Below are positions 15,854 through 25,881 of a stretch of DNA of 64,000 bases, in pieces. The notes under the pieces were generated by a model that did not search any database, was not told the DNA's origin, and was given only the letters and a program-made list of their open reading frames with translations. A program made the position numbers and the translations under genes. The stretch is from the NCBI RefSeq assembly GCF_900111115.1, contig NZ_FOGD01000002.1:248001-312000 (forward strand). The letters run 5' to 3'. How positions within the stretch are numbered: position 1 is the stretch's first letter; every line of letters starts with the position of its first letter. Origin of the DNA: Giesbergeria anulus (GTDB lineage: Bacteria > Pseudomonadota > Gammaproteobacteria > Burkholderiales > Burkholderiaceae_C).

Positions 15854-18090
15854 CACACCACCTCACTCAACATCGCTATGATGTCTTTTTCTAGCTGACT
15901 GATCTCGCTTGCAATCTCTTCCAGCGGGCGCGGCGGTTGGTACACATAAAAATGCCGGGTCAGCGGAATTTCGTAACCCACCTTGGTTTTGCTATGGTCT
16001 ATCCAAGCATCCGACACATGCGGCAGGACTTCAGCTTTGAGGTAGGCTTCGCAATAGTCTTTCACCAACGCCAACAACTTATCGTGGCCGGTTTCGTTGT
16101 CATAGCCCAGCGGTAGCGGTAGGGTAATGTCTTTGGGCAGGGCCACTATTTCGGTATCACGCAGATCAGGATCAGGTTCCGGATTGCCTTTGGCATCCCG
16201 ACAAATGTCGGCCTTGGGGTCGCGTTCAGACAGTGCCGCTAAGATGGCCTTCTTCACGGGTGCAGGAACCTTGCTGGGTACCTTTTTCAGGGCCGCTTCC
16301 AGCACGGCCTCAAAAGCAGGACGATTGCGGTACAGCGTTTCACTGTCCATACCTTGCAAGGCGGCCTTGATTGCCGCCTGTGTTGCTTTGCCCGCTGCGA
16401 TTTCCGCTTGGTAGGCGGTATCGTCCCTGCGCTTTTTGCTGGTAGCCAAATTCACAAACGCGCTTTGTTGGCCCAGCTTGGCAATGCGTTCGGCACTGGC
16501 TTGAAAGTTCAAGCGCATCGGACGTTCCACCGTGAGCTTGAGGAAGCCAAACTCGCGGTTCTGAAAAATCTTGCTGCACACCCGGCGTTCAGGCTTTCCA
16601 TCCACCAATACTTCGCTGGTTGCATCGTGTTCATGCTCGGCATACAGGCGCACCAGTTCTTTGATGTGCTCATCCGAGAGTTCGTTACGCTTGTTGCCCA
16701 AGCTTTTGTCCATTTTCTTGAAATGGCGCGTGCCGTCAATCAGCAGCACTTGGCCTTGGCGATGCTCGGGCTTCTTGTTCGTAACAATCCAGACGTAGGT
16801 ATAAATGCCCGTGTTGTAAAACATCTGGTCTGGCAAAGCGACAACTGCATCCAGCATGTCACGTTCAATAATCCAGCGGCGGATATTGGACTCCCCCGAT
16901 CCTGCATCACCCGTGAACAGCGGCGAGCCATTGAACACAACGGCAATTTTGGAGCCATCGCCACCAAGGTTCTTGCCATCGACCAGCTTGGGCGGCTGGT
17001 GCATCTTGGAGATCATGTGCTGCAAAAAGAGCAGCGAGCCATCGTTGATGCGTGGCAAGCCTGCACCAAAACGGCCATAGAAGCCTTGGTCTTCGTACTC
17101 TTCACGAACAAAGTCTTCTTCCGGCTTCCACTCCACGCCAAAGGGTGGGTTGGCCAGCATGTAATGAAATTTTTTGCCTAGGTGACCATCGTACGGCACA
17201 AAGCCGTTGGTCTTGTTCTTCGCGTCTTTGATGCCCAAGGTATCGCCATAGATCAGGTTGTTGATCGGCTCATCCTTGATCAACAGATCAGAACAGCAAA
17301 TGGCGTAGGACTCAGGGTTGTATTCCTGACCGAACAGCTCGATGTTCGCATCCGGGTTCAACCCGGTGGTGAATCCATCACCGCAGATGAACTTTTCCGA
17401 TTCAGACAACATCCCACCAGTGCCTGCTGTGGGGTCATACACGCTGCGGTAAATGCCTTTTTCGTAGATGCCATCTTCGCCGGTAAACAGCAACTGCACC
17501 ATCAGGCGAATGACTTCTCGCGGGGTGAAGTGATCCCCGGCCTCTTCGTTGGCTTGCTCGTTAAACTTGCGCACGAGCTCTTCGAACAGGTAGCCCATCT
17601 GCAAATTGCTGATGGCATTGGGAGAAAGATTGATGTCTCCAGAACAGAACTCTTTGATGATCAGGTACAGCCGGTTCGCTTCGTCCAGCTTGGCAATCTC
17701 AGTTTCAAATTCGAACTTGTCGAAGATGTCACGGGCACGCGGCGAGAAGCCCTGAATGTAGGCAATCAAGTTGCCCGCGATGTTGGGCGCGTCGCCCAGC
17801 AATTTTTCAAACGTGAAGCCACTGGTATTGAACAGCTCTTGCTTGCGGTCGGTGGCAGCGATGCGGGACAACGCCTTTTCCAGCGCAGGGCCGGTGATGC
17901 CTTTGTCTTCCAAACGCTTCTTTTCGTCCAACACTTTTTGCTTGTTCTCAGCGAGCACCAGATCAAAGCGGCGTAAAACAATCAGCGGCAGCATCACACG
18001 ACGGTACTGCGGCGGACGATAGGGGCCGCGCAGCTTGTTAGCGATGTTCCAGATGAAACCGACTAGGTTTTGGTGTTGTGTGTTCTGCAT
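15853..18090 (-). CDS. hsdM: Type I restriction-modification DNA methyltransferase, HsdM
   Basis: N6-adenine methyltransferase subunit. About 745 residues from the ATG at 18090, which has AGGA about 9 bases upstream; an ATG further upstream at 18183 would add an unlikely basic leader. The HsdM N-terminal helical domain covers about 10-130. The SAM-binding motif I DPTAGTGGML and the catalytic motif IV NPPFG are present. The C-terminal extension (about 480-745) is longer than in EcoKI HsdM and carries charged linkers and a tail phrase RPLEEIASEISQLEKDI. First gene of the operon hsdM-hsdS-AlbA_2-hsdR, transcribed inward from the right end of the island. Confidence 0.95.
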   Translation of the reverse strand: MQNTQHQNLVGFIWNIANKLRGPYRPPQYRRVMLPLIVLRRFDLVLAENKQKVLDEKKRLEDKGITGPALEKALSRIAATDRKQELFNTSGFTFEKLLGDAPNIAGNLIAYIQGFSPRARDIFDKFEFETEIAKLDEANRLYLIIKEFCSGDINLSPNAISNLQMGYLFEELVRKFNEQANEEAGDHFTPREVIRLMVQLLFTGEDGIYEKGIYRSVYDPTAGTGGMLSESEKFICGDGFTTGLNPDANIELFGQEYNPESYAICCSDLLIKDEPINNLIYGDTLGIKDAKNKTNGFVPYDGHLGKKFHYMLANPPFGVEWKPEEDFVREEYEDQGFYGRFGAGLPRINDGSLLFLQHMISKMHQPPKLVDGKNLGGDGSKIAVVFNGSPLFTGDAGSGESNIRRWIIERDMLDAVVALPDQMFYNTGIYTYVWIVTNKKPEHRQGQVLLIDGTRHFKKMDKSLGNKRNELSDEHIKELVRLYAEHEHDATSEVLVDGKPERRVCSKIFQNREFGFLKLTVERPMRLNFQASAERIAKLGQQSAFVNLATSKKRRDDTAYQAEIAAGKATQAAIKAALQGMDSETLYRNRPAFEAVLEAALKKVPSKVPAPVKKAILAALSERDPKADICRDAKGNPEPDPDLRDTEIVALPKDITLPLPLGYDNETGHDKLLALVKDYCEAYLKAEVLPHVSDAWIDHSKTKVGYEIPLTRHFYVYQPPRPLEEIASEISQLEKDIIAMLSEVV

Positions 18091-18351
18091 AGGCGATTCC
18101 TGAATACGGTGGACTGTTCTTACTTGGAGCTTCTGGTGTCGTCGTTGAGTTTGATTTGGCCAGATTTCAATTTGTAGGCACAACCCCAGTGATGTGCGGC
18201 GGCTCTTACAGGCATTTTTTGAGCTTGAGGGCCATGTTATCTATCTCCAAGCCGGTGACTTCATTCCTTCGGTTTGGGTGAAGTTCGGGCCGATAGGTTG
18301 ACCATGTTGGTCGTGCTGCCCAGTCGATTGGGGTACAAAAACCATGTACCG

Positions 18352-18373
18352 CTGGCTACATGGTGGCTACATG
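18352..18373. promoter_or_regulatory. Probable integrase arm-type sites, right end
   Basis: Tandem CTGGCTACATG and GTGGCTACATG (18352-18362, 18363-18373) next to the right att repeat, matching the tandem pair at 2194-2215. The rest of 18091-18351, upstream of hsdM, holds no gene; it should contain the hsdM promoter, but I see no convincing boxes. Confidence 0.6.
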
Positions 18374-18378
18374 AACCC

Positions 18379-18522
<144 letters not shown>

Positions 18523-18587
18523 TGTGTGCCGAAGCGTAAATTGTAGCAGCAGTTTGCCGGGGCAGAAAGAAGGCGTGCTGGATAGGC

Positions 18588-18941
18588 TCAGTCAAGGTAA
18601 GTCAGCTCCGCTGAAACCAACCGCCCTTGTCGTGCCGTGATGCGGCAGATGTACCGCGAAAACGGCGACATCCCAGTAAAGGTGGCATAGAGCTGGTCAT
18701 CGCCCTGCTCTTGCCGAAACCAGCGTGTCTGGCGCTGATCGGCCCCTTGCCCGATAGCCTCTTCTGCCAAGTGGGTACTGTCCATCCCTAGGGCCAGCGG
18801 GCGGCAAAACGCCTGCGCCCGCTGCTCTGCTTGGCGTTCGGCATAAGTGGCGTAAGCCAGCAATAACACCAGCGCCGCCACCAGCCCCAGCGCAGTTTTA
18901 CCTAGCCGCCAAAGCCATCGGTACCCACGGCTGCTGGGCAT
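18588..18941 (-). CDS. Small membrane-anchored hypothetical protein
   Basis: A 117-residue protein with one N-terminal transmembrane segment (about 14-31, KTALGLVAALVLLLAYATYA), then a soluble part with two cysteines and a tail RITARQGRLVSAELTYLD. It starts 6 bp downstream of the alpha-2-macroglobulin stop on the same strand, so it is probably co-transcribed and exported or inner-membrane anchored. In many relatives the macroglobulin gene is followed by pbpC; here this small gene takes that place. I do not recognise a family. Confidence 0.6.
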   Translation of the reverse strand: MPSSRGYRWLWRLGKTALGLVAALVLLLAYATYAERQAEQRAQAFCRPLALGMDSTHLAEEAIGQGADQRQTRWFRQEQGDDQLYATFTGMSPFSRYICRITARQGRLVSAELTYLD

Positions 18942-18947
18942 GGCACT

Positions 18948-21900
18948 TTACTTTCCAGACGGGTTGGAGAGATTCACCTGCACCCGTGCATTGGGGTACT
19001 CGCCAAACATCTCTGGGGCATACATGGCTTCTACCCGGCTGGGGGGCAAGGCAAAGTCACCAGCATTGTTCAGGCGCACGGTGTATTCCATTTTTACGGT
19101 GCCTTTGGGCAGGTATTGGTAGTAGCTGCGGAAGGCCTCAAAGCTGCGCTCTTCAAATGCCGCCCAGCCGGAGCCGCTGCGTTTCTCGCCTTGGGTGGCC
19201 AGTTCCGAATCGCGCCCTAAGCCGCTGCCCAAAATGGTGGCACCACCGGGAATCGGGTCGGTCATGGCTACCCAAGTCATGTCGGCGCTGGCCGTCACCT
19301 CTAGACTGATGCGCAGCACATCGCCCCGGGTGTACTGGCCGGGGGGCAAGTGCTTGTTGGCCTGTTCTACCGGGGTGATGGTCTTTTGCAGGCTGTAGCC
19401 CGCCGCAAAAGGGGCTTTGCGCTGAAGAGCCGCTACCGATTGCAAGGTCAGCCACGGTTTGCCACTGCCTTGGTGCGTCACGGCCAGCGGGGATTTGTCA
19501 GCAGCCTTGGCCCAAGGCAGGAACATGCCGTTGCCGCGCAACATGCCGGGGGCTGCCGGGGCACCAAACCAAACACTTTGGTGCGCCGCACCGCTGGCGT
19601 CGGTGGACTGGATACGCTCTACCTTGGCCCAATCGACCTGTGCGCTCTGGCTGCCCAGCGTGGCGCGCGTCGTGCCTGCCACTGGAGTAGCCTCAAATTT
19701 TTGTGAGAAGCGCTCCAGCGCCAAGCCGCCCCACAGGTTGGCGGTGGTGGTGTGCCAAGCGCCGTTTTGTTGGCGCTGGATAAAGCCATTGGCCAAGCGG
19801 CCCATGTCCTCTTTCCAGCCGGGGTCGTCCATCACCGTCAGCATCAGCCGGGCCGTGTTGACATCACCGTTTTGCATCAGCCACCACCAGTAGTCATCTT
19901 GCTCGGTGCTAAACAGCAGCTTGGTGCCTTGGTAGCTCAGGCGGCCACGCACAATTTGCATGGCTTCTTCCAGACGCTTGTCGCGTTCGGGCATCGTGCT
20001 CAGGCGTTGCAACACATTGATCCAGTCGATCACGGCATGCGTAGGCCACTGGTTGGGCGCAATGGTGATGCTGGTCAGCATCTTGGGCGTGGCCTTGCCG
20101 TAGCGCGATAGTGCCTCAATGGCGGCCAGCTTGCGCATATCCAAGTCTTTGCGTGGGCTCCAGAAGCTGCGTTCAATGCGCCCCTCCACAAAGGCAATCA
20201 GGCCACGCTCCATTGGGGCGCGGGCCTCATCGGGCAAGGCAAAAGCCGGGTTGATACGGGCCGCCTCATGGGTAGCTGCCAGCAAATAGGCGGTCAGGGT
20301 GTCGCTGCCGTGGTTGGCCTCGCTGCTGTGCGGCGGAAAGTAGTTGGCCAAGCCATCACTGTCCAAGTAGGTGGGCAGTTGGGCCACCACGGTTTGCCAG
20401 AGTTTGGCATCGCGCAAGCCAATGGATTTGCTGGTTTTTTGCTCCAAGCAGGCAAAGGGGTAGTTGGCCCACCAGTCGCGCACACCGGGCAGGCCCTCGG
20501 CCAGCTTGGGTTGCAGCGCCATTTTCAGGCCGCCGCGTCCGGGCACAGCCTCGGCTGGCGGGCTGACGGGCAGGCTGTAGTTGCCGTCAATCTGCACCAA
20601 GGTGGCCTGCTGCACCGACAAAGGCACCGCAGGCACAATGCGCTGGCTCACCTTCAGGGCATCGCGAGCGCCGCTGCGGCTGTCTTTGGCCTCGATCTCC
20701 CACAAAATGGCTTGTATGCGCGTCTGGCCCAGCGGTGCCGGGGCTTTGACGTCCCAAGCCACTTCGCGGGCTTCTCCGGCAGGAATCTCTACCGTTTGCG
20801 GTTTGAGGTCGATCAGGGTGGCGCGAGGCGTCACTTCCACCTGCATCACCGCTTTGGTGGTGTTGCGCAGCGTGATTTGGGCGCGGAACAGGTCATCCTC
20901 GCGCACCAGTGGCGGCAGGCCGCTGATGATCTGTAAATCTTGTGTCGTGCGGATATGGGTTGCGCCAGTGCCAAACAGTCCGGTAGCGGCATCAGCCACA
21001 GCCACAATTTTGAAGCTGGTCAGGGCATCGTTGAGAGGCACCGTGACTTTGGCTTGGCCGTTGGCATCAAGCTGCACCGCTGGGTTCCACAACAGCAAAG
21101 TATCGAGCAATTCGCGCGTCGGGTTGCGACCCCCACCACCGCCCGCAGGCACGGCTTTGCGGCCATAGTGGCGTCGGCCAATAAGCTCCATTTGTGCTGT
21201 CGAGGTGGCTACCCCCCAACTACGCCGTTGCAACATGGCTTCCAGCAAGTTCCAACTGTGGTTGGGCATCAGCTCTAACAGGGCCTGATCGACGGCAGCC
21301 AGCGCCACTTCGGCATGGGCCGCAGGCTGGCCGTTGGGCAGTTTGGCGCTGATGGTGATTTGCGCTTTACCACGCACCGGGTAGCTGTCTTTGTCGGCTG
21401 CCACCTTCACATCCAGTTGGTGGCCTTTGGTGCCCACTTTGATTTCTGCCACGCCCAAGCGGAAGGCAGGTTTGCTCAAATCGACCAGCGCGCTGGGGGC
21501 CACATATTCGCGGCCTTCGTACCAAAAGGCTGTCCACCACTGGCGCGGGGCCTTGTAGCCCCAGCTAAAAAAGCTGTACCAAGGCACTTCTTGCAAACGC
21601 CCGCGCAGCGCCAGCACGCTCACATACACGTTGGGCCCCCAGCCTTCTTGGATTTTGAGGCTCACGGTCGGGTCTTGGCCGTTGAGTTCTACCACTTGGG
21701 TGTCCAAAATGCCTTCGCGCTCCACGCTGACCAGCGCAGTGGCAAAGCGGAACGGCATTCGCACCTGAAAGCGCGCCGTCTCGCCGGGTTGGTAGCTTTT
21801 CTTTTCTGGCAGCAGCTCGATGCGGTCGTGGTTTTCACCGCCAAACCAGAGTTCGCCTTGGCGCGTGACCCACACCGAGGCAGCAGCATCAAAGGTGTTG

Positions 21901-24900
21901 CCATCGGCATCGCGGGCGGTGGCAATCAGTTCGATCTCGCCGGGGTCGGCCATTTGGGTTTGGCACAGCAGCAGGCCACGGGCATCGCTCTTGCCAGTGC
22001 AAACAGTGCCCAAATCCTTGGTGCTGGTTTGGCTGTCGTAGCTATAAAAGCCCCCCACCATGCGCTTACGGCTGGTGGTAGTGATGCGGGCCATCGCCTG
22101 CACTTGCAGCGGCACATTGGCGGCTGGTTTGCCCTCTGGGGTCAGGGCCAACACTTGAAACTGTGCCTTCTGGCTGGCCGAAACCCAGCCCTCGGTTTTG
22201 ATACCTGCCACCACCGCAGCAGGCCAAAGGGTGTGGGTGCTGCGCAGGGTTTGCACCTCGCCATTGGGGTCGGCATAGGTGGCCTCGAGCACCAAATCTT
22301 GGGCTTGGGCCGAGCGCGGCAGCTTCTCCAAGGTGATTTGGCCCGCGCCTTGGCGGTTGAGCGTCAGGGGTAGCTTATCAGCCACCACGCGGTTGTCTTG
22401 GCTGGCGCTAGCTTCTTCTTCGCCGTTGCTCTGGCCTTGTGGGCGCTGGCGGGGTGCCCTAAAGCTAAAGCCCTCGTAATCGGCAAAGTCTAGGCCCTTG
22501 CGGCGCACTTGGGCCGAGACCCGCACCGGCAGGTTGGCAGCAGCACCACCGGCCACATAGTTGATTTGCACATCGGTGGGCACCGAACGCACATTGACCA
22601 GTGGTTTTTTTTCTGCCGGGCCAATGCGGCCTTCAAACACGGGCAGGCGAAATTCTTCCACCCGAAACTCGCCCGAATGGAAGCTCTGTTCCTCGGCACG
22701 GCTATTGCGCAGCTCCACGCTATACAGCCCCAGCTTGGCGGCGGGTGGAATAGCAAAGCTGCTTTGCGCACTACGCCCGCCGGTAGCGGTTTTGCGCCAA
22801 GCCAGTGGCTGGGTAAATTGCTGGCCGCTGCCGCTGTGGGTGATGATGAGGGTATCGGGCCATTGCGCCGGAAGACCAAAGCCCTTGCTGGTCTCAGTGC
22901 GGATCAAGTGCTTCATCGACACCGTTTCACCGGCACGCAACAAGGTGCGGTCAAAAATGGTGTGGGCGCGCTCGTCCGGTTGGACGTTGTTACTGGTGGG
23001 TAGGTTAAAGCGCCAAGGCTCAATGCCGCGCTGCCACTCGCTCCACGTAAAGGCCATATCCTGCACGCCATCGGCCCCTTGGCTGCGCGCACTGACAAAA
23101 TAGCCATGTGCCCCGCCGTATTCGTTATAACAACCGGGAGCCTCTGGGAGAAGCTTGTCAAACAAAGCCCGCCCTTGGGCATCGGTGGTGCCGCTGGCGA
23201 GCAACTTGCCGTGACAGTCAGACACTTGCACCTTGGCATCGGCCACCGCTTTACCCTTGTCTAAGGTAGTAACCCACGCCAAAGCGTTTTCGCGGCCCAA
23301 CTTGAAATGCACGCCCAAGTTGGTCACCAGCGCCGAGGTGCGCACAATCATGGTGCGGCCCGCGCCGTGGCGCTCATCCAGCAGCGAGGCCCCCAGCCGG
23401 GATGAGGCAATCTCCACCACATGAAAGCCCGGTGTGAGCGGAATACCCACCACCTCAAACGGGCGCGGGTCGCCACTGGCAGGCTGGGGCAAGTCGAGGG
23501 TTTTCACGCCCGGCTGCCCAGCCAACAGCGAGAGCATCCGCGACTGCACATAGGCTTGGTCATCGGGGTTAATCACTTGCGGCAGCGGGCCTTTCACATC
23601 TTGGCGGGCTTGGCTACGGTCAACGATAAAGCTGTCGTAGTGCTGCACCTTGCGGTACCAAGCAATGATGTCGGCATCACTGCCGGGCTGCAAGGTACTG
23701 ACCTTGCCTTGCGGGGCCGCCCCCGTGGGCAAGCCTTGGATACGCAAATTGGCCTCCACATTGCGCAGCGTGACGGGCAGCAGCGCTGGGCCGTTCGGGC
23801 CTTCGGCAAACCGCTCAACAATGCCAAACGGCGCAGCCGCAAACTTGGCCAGTGGCGGCCTGCCTGCCGTAGCCACTTGCAGCGGAAAGCTGGCTGCATT
23901 GACCAAGGTGCGGCCCGCTGCGTCGACAAACTGCTTGGGCAGTTCGACGGCAAAGCGGGTGTCTTCGGCCAGTGGCGGGGCAAACTGGATTTGCTCTACC
24001 AGTTCTCCCTCTAGTGGCTGGGGGGCCACGCTTTCGTTTTTGGATTTGAGCCGGATAGCGCTAGCTAGCTTGGCGGGCACCGGGGCATTGAACGAGAGCG
24101 ACATGGGCCGGATCGGCAAGCAAGCGGCTTGGGCGTTTTCGCGCTCGCAATGGAATTCGGCTTGAAACGGTGCCCGCACGGTGAAAGCGAAGCGCTTTTC
24201 GACATGGTTGGCAATGCCGCTGGGGGTAGCTACGCCTTCCCCCCACACCAATTGCACCTTGGAAGATGGCGTCAGGCGTCGGTTGCAGGCCAGCGTGACC
24301 ACCGATAGTGCCTCAGTGGCGGCCTGTTGGCGCAGGCCGTGGGCATCTAGCAGGGCGCTACGCTCCTTGCTATCGATCAAGCGCACCGGTATGCGCTCGC
24401 CCAGCCCTTCGGTGGCGCACCAGACATTGGCTTGCACACTAGCTGCCGTGGCCGGGCCATTGAGTTGCAGGATAAAAAACTGTTCTTCGTCAATCGGTTG
24501 CCAACTGGAGGGCCAAACCTGCTGCACAAAAGGCCCGCCGGTGTTGAACTGGTAGCGGGTGGTGCCACTCAAGGCGCTGTTGCTCGGGGATTGAAACCCC
24601 GGCTTGCCTTGCACGGTGCAGCGCACGCCGGGGGGCAAATCGCGGGCAAAGTCAAACACCCATTCGCGCTCGCTCGTCCAACGCCCCGTGCCTTGGCTGG
24701 CTTGGGCATCGCTACAGCGCACCTCCAGCGGCGCTGGGGCCTGCGGGTCGCCAAAGCGCACGGCGGCACCATCAAACTTGGCTACCAACTGGCGTACGCG
24801 GGCCACTTCGCCTTGGGGCGACAGGCTGGTGATCTGGAGCGCCTGTGCGCCCAGCGAGGTAAGGAGCAGGCCAGTGGCCAGCAAGAATTTTGCGGAGATC

Positions 24901-24941
24901 AAGGCAACGCCCTCACGTCTGAAATAGCACTTTTTAAGCAT
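18948..24941 (-). CDS. Bacterial alpha-2-macroglobulin (thioester-containing)
   Basis: A periplasmic or lipid-associated protease trap of 1997 residues, the normal size for bacterial alpha-2-macroglobulins. The N-terminus carries a signal peptide (hydrophobic stretch about 17-34 ending AQA). MG-type beta domains follow. The thioester motif C1498-L-E-Q1501 in the alpha-alpha barrel domain is intact, followed by the C-terminal receptor-like MG10 region. No ribosome site is obvious at the first ATG; a start about 15 codons later (TTG, preceded by GAGGG) is possible. The usual pbpC partner is absent in the window. It runs with a small membrane protein gene downstream. Confidence 0.92.
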   Translation of the reverse strand: MLKKCYFRREGVALISAKFLLATGLLLTSLGAQALQITSLSPQGEVARVRQLVAKFDGAAVRFGDPQAPAPLEVRCSDAQASQGTGRWTSEREWVFDFARDLPPGVRCTVQGKPGFQSPSNSALSGTTRYQFNTGGPFVQQVWPSSWQPIDEEQFFILQLNGPATAASVQANVWCATEGLGERIPVRLIDSKERSALLDAHGLRQQAATEALSVVTLACNRRLTPSSKVQLVWGEGVATPSGIANHVEKRFAFTVRAPFQAEFHCERENAQAACLPIRPMSLSFNAPVPAKLASAIRLKSKNESVAPQPLEGELVEQIQFAPPLAEDTRFAVELPKQFVDAAGRTLVNAASFPLQVATAGRPPLAKFAAAPFGIVERFAEGPNGPALLPVTLRNVEANLRIQGLPTGAAPQGKVSTLQPGSDADIIAWYRKVQHYDSFIVDRSQARQDVKGPLPQVINPDDQAYVQSRMLSLLAGQPGVKTLDLPQPASGDPRPFEVVGIPLTPGFHVVEIASSRLGASLLDERHGAGRTMIVRTSALVTNLGVHFKLGRENALAWVTTLDKGKAVADAKVQVSDCHGKLLASGTTDAQGRALFDKLLPEAPGCYNEYGGAHGYFVSARSQGADGVQDMAFTWSEWQRGIEPWRFNLPTSNNVQPDERAHTIFDRTLLRAGETVSMKHLIRTETSKGFGLPAQWPDTLIITHSGSGQQFTQPLAWRKTATGGRSAQSSFAIPPAAKLGLYSVELRNSRAEEQSFHSGEFRVEEFRLPVFEGRIGPAEKKPLVNVRSVPTDVQINYVAGGAAANLPVRVSAQVRRKGLDFADYEGFSFRAPRQRPQGQSNGEEEASASQDNRVVADKLPLTLNRQGAGQITLEKLPRSAQAQDLVLEATYADPNGEVQTLRSTHTLWPAAVVAGIKTEGWVSASQKAQFQVLALTPEGKPAANVPLQVQAMARITTTSRKRMVGGFYSYDSQTSTKDLGTVCTGKSDARGLLLCQTQMADPGEIELIATARDADGNTFDAAASVWVTRQGELWFGGENHDRIELLPEKKSYQPGETARFQVRMPFRFATALVSVEREGILDTQVVELNGQDPTVSLKIQEGWGPNVYVSVLALRGRLQEVPWYSFFSWGYKAPRQWWTAFWYEGREYVAPSALVDLSKPAFRLGVAEIKVGTKGHQLDVKVAADKDSYPVRGKAQITISAKLPNGQPAAHAEVALAAVDQALLELMPNHSWNLLEAMLQRRSWGVATSTAQMELIGRRHYGRKAVPAGGGGGRNPTRELLDTLLLWNPAVQLDANGQAKVTVPLNDALTSFKIVAVADAATGLFGTGATHIRTTQDLQIISGLPPLVREDDLFRAQITLRNTTKAVMQVEVTPRATLIDLKPQTVEIPAGEAREVAWDVKAPAPLGQTRIQAILWEIEAKDSRSGARDALKVSQRIVPAVPLSVQQATLVQIDGNYSLPVSPPAEAVPGRGGLKMALQPKLAEGLPGVRDWWANYPFACLEQKTSKSIGLRDAKLWQTVVAQLPTYLDSDGLANYFPPHSSEANHGSDTLTAYLLAATHEAARINPAFALPDEARAPMERGLIAFVEGRIERSFWSPRKDLDMRKLAAIEALSRYGKATPKMLTSITIAPNQWPTHAVIDWINVLQRLSTMPERDKRLEEAMQIVRGRLSYQGTKLLFSTEQDDYWWWLMQNGDVNTARLMLTVMDDPGWKEDMGRLANGFIQRQQNGAWHTTTANLWGGLALERFSQKFEATPVAGTTRATLGSQSAQVDWAKVERIQSTDASGAAHQSVWFGAPAAPGMLRGNGMFLPWAKAADKSPLAVTHQGSGKPWLTLQSVAALQRKAPFAAGYSLQKTITPVEQANKHLPPGQYTRGDVLRISLEVTASADMTWVAMTDPIPGGATILGSGLGRDSELATQGEKRSGSGWAAFEERSFEAFRSYYQYLPKGTVKMEYTVRLNNAGDFALPPSRVEAMYAPEMFGEYPNARVQVNLSNPSGK

Positions 24942-25093
24942 CGTAACAGCCTACTGTTCTTCAGCGCCTATGGGTGCTGTGGTTCTATTACCGCTTTTAA
25001 TGTTGCAGAAGTGACATAGAGTTACAGCTCTCTACGCTCAAAAAACCTACGATAAAGCCGATATATACCTCAAATTCTTATAGAAAGGTTGTT

Positions 25094-25822
25094 ATGACTA
25101 TCATACGAGCAGCCCAATTGACCACCTCCCTCACCAGCGAAGCCTTGCGCGCCCGTGTGATTCAGGCGGGAGCCACCAGCCAAGCGGCCAAACCAGAAGT
25201 AAGCAGCAGTTCTACGTCGATGGAGGAACTGACAGCCAGTGCATCGGTTATTTATCGCCAGCGGCAAAATGAAGTGCCAAAAGATAATACGTATGTGCAT
25301 TTACAATTATCGATAGACCCGCGATCTCCATCCCCATGGATGGATAAAGATATTCGTGAAAAACAGAAAGCCATTGACGTAAATTCAACATTTAATTCTA
25401 TGGATAAGGCTTACAAAGAATTTAAGTCATCTTTGCAAAGAGTCGCGCCAAATTTAGCCAAACTTGACTTTGGATTCACCCTTAATCCTCAAGGCGATCT
25501 GATTGCAACAGGCGTAAGCGGACAGCAGAAAACTGAACTAACAAAATTATTAAATCAGTCCGAAGGCCTCAAAGAATTAGCATCGGAATTTGCTAATAAG
25601 GTAATGAAGTGGGGACAAGCAGACACATACCTAGGATTTGGACAATACAAGCTCAATGCTGAAAATTTTCAAAATACCATAAATATTGGCGAAGCATTAG
25701 ATGCAAGCAATGGGAATATTAAAAAAGGAATATGGGTATATCAATTCTCTAGCAAAGGGGAAATTGATTTAGAGAAAAAAGAAAAAATGAAGCCCTATGC
25801 AATTGAATGGAATCCTCGTTAG
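25094..25822 (+). CDS. AT-rich orphan protein of unknown function
   Basis: A 242-residue protein with no family that I recognise. The N-terminal 50 residues are Ser/Thr/Ala-rich with normal GC content. From about residue 55 the coding sequence becomes strongly AT-rich with Lys, Asn and Ile codons unlike its neighbours, suggesting transfer or a fusion of two parts. No signal peptide. AAAGG precedes the ATG at 25094. It is divergent from the alpha-2-macroglobulin gene. Soluble and helical by composition; a secreted effector or toxin is conceivable, but nothing specific shows it. Confidence 0.6.
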   Translation: MTIIRAAQLTTSLTSEALRARVIQAGATSQAAKPEVSSSSTSMEELTASASVIYRQRQNEVPKDNTYVHLQLSIDPRSPSPWMDKDIREKQKAIDVNSTFNSMDKAYKEFKSSLQRVAPNLAKLDFGFTLNPQGDLIATGVSGQQKTELTKLLNQSEGLKELASEFANKVMKWGQADTYLGFGQYKLNAENFQNTINIGEALDASNGNIKKGIWVYQFSSKGEIDLEKKEKMKPYAIEWNPR

Positions 25823-25881
25823 TTTTAGTGGTTTTATATTTATGCGACTCATAAAACAAATCGCATGAATTTTTAAATTAC

